Shown: positions 6,568 to 6,699 of the stretch, piece after piece
How the letters are laid out: each line of letters starts with the position of its first letter
Numbering within the stretch: the first letter of the stretch is position 1
NCBI GenBank assembly: GCA_030641505.1
Contig: DAOWHI010000102.1
Location: forward strand, 1-6,699
From: Gemmatimonadota bacterium
GTDB lineage: Bacteria > Gemmatimonadota > Gemmatimonadetes > JACCXV01 > JAHWKZ01
Length of the DNA stretch: 6,699 nt
Direction: 5' to 3'
Position numbers and translations under genes: made by a program
Notes under the pieces: generated by a model
Database searches by the model: none
Told to the model about the DNA's origin: nothing
What the model saw: the letters and a program-made list of their open reading frames with translations, nothing else

Positions 6568-6699
6568 CTACTTCACCAGCAGGTACCCTGCCATCGCGAG
6601 GTGAAGCGCGGAGCAAAACTCGGTGCAGTAGAAGGGGAAAACACCGGCGCGATCGGCAGTGAAACGGACGGTCTGTGTCTCCCCCGGCTCGAGGCTCAG
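6568..6699 (-). CDS. nosZ: NosZ, nitrous oxide reductase, C-terminal CuA end (partial)
   Basis: Only the last 43 codons are in the window; the 5' part lies beyond 6699. The frame runs without a stop from the window edge to TAG at 6568-6570. It encodes the end of the cupredoxin CuA domain: a PGE turn, VRFTADRAGVFPFYC, then CTEFCSALHLAM at 6592-6627 and the closing strand AGYLLVK. The CuA ligands Cys, Cys, His and Met are all present with normal spacing (C-x3-C-x3-H-x2-M), and the Glu after the first Cys sits where a main-chain carbonyl ligand is expected. NosZ reduces N2O to N2 in the periplasm; CuA takes electrons from cytochrome c and passes them to the CuZ site. CTEFCSALH is characteristic of clade II enzymes, whereas clade I usually has a Trp and CHALH here. 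The residue before the ligand Met is Ala, where Glu is usual. Confidence 0.93.
   Translation of the reverse strand: MSLEPGETQTVRFTADRAGVFPFYCTEFCSALHLAMAGYLLVK
6592..6627 (-). other. CuA copper-binding motif of NosZ
   Basis: The twelve codons read CTEFCSALHLAM. The two Cys bridge the two copper ions, and His and Met are terminal ligands in known CuA sites. Spacing is canonical, so the centre should be functional. Confidence 0.9.

Noticed and set aside
1..6699. Mobile elements, tRNA genes, CRISPR arrays or long repeats
   Set aside because: None seen; coding sequence fills nearly the whole window and no spaced direct repeats, terminal inverted repeats or cloverleaf-like stretches were found by eye.

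Overview
The window is a dense, GC-rich (by eye roughly 60% or more) bacterial region. It holds two gene blocks that point at each other and almost no non-coding DNA: the longest gap between genes is about 30 bases.

Left block (+ strand, about 1-2577). The last codons of an unidentified upstream gene are followed by a two-CBS-domain protein, a tandem universal stress protein (UspA family), a DUF5335-like small protein and a ZIP-family metal transporter. The first three complete genes overlap one another and carry good Shine-Dalgarno sites, so they look like one translationally coupled operon. This resembles a stress or energy-sensing cassette: CBS pairs and Usp domains commonly bind adenine nucleotides.

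Right block (- strand, 6699 down to 2572). This is the distal part of a nitrous oxide reductase (nos) operon. In transcription order it runs: the 3' end of nosZ with an intact CuA motif; a second, shorter CBS-pair protein; a four-helix membrane protein that I read as NosB-like; nosD (periplasmic beta-helix protein); nosF (ABC ATPase); nosY (ABC permease). Every junction from the CBS gene onward is a stop/start overlap or nearly so. NosD, NosF and NosY form the ABC-type maturation machinery for the copper centres of NosZ. The CTEFC/SALH form of the CuA motif, and a membrane-protein gene upstream of nosD, are typical of clade II ('atypical', Sec-exported) nos clusters.

Organism. Clade II nos, DUF5335, and CBS and Usp genes at high GC would fit Gemmatimonadota or a similar environmental phylum. 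This is an inference from gene content, not a demonstrated assignment.

The most unusual points are the CBS-domain gene inserted between nosZ and the nosB-like gene, and a second CBS/Usp cassette converging on the same operon. Together they suggest, but do not prove, a link between adenylate (energy) state and N2O respiration. The two blocks end back-to-back at one palindromic TCATGA that carries both stop codons.
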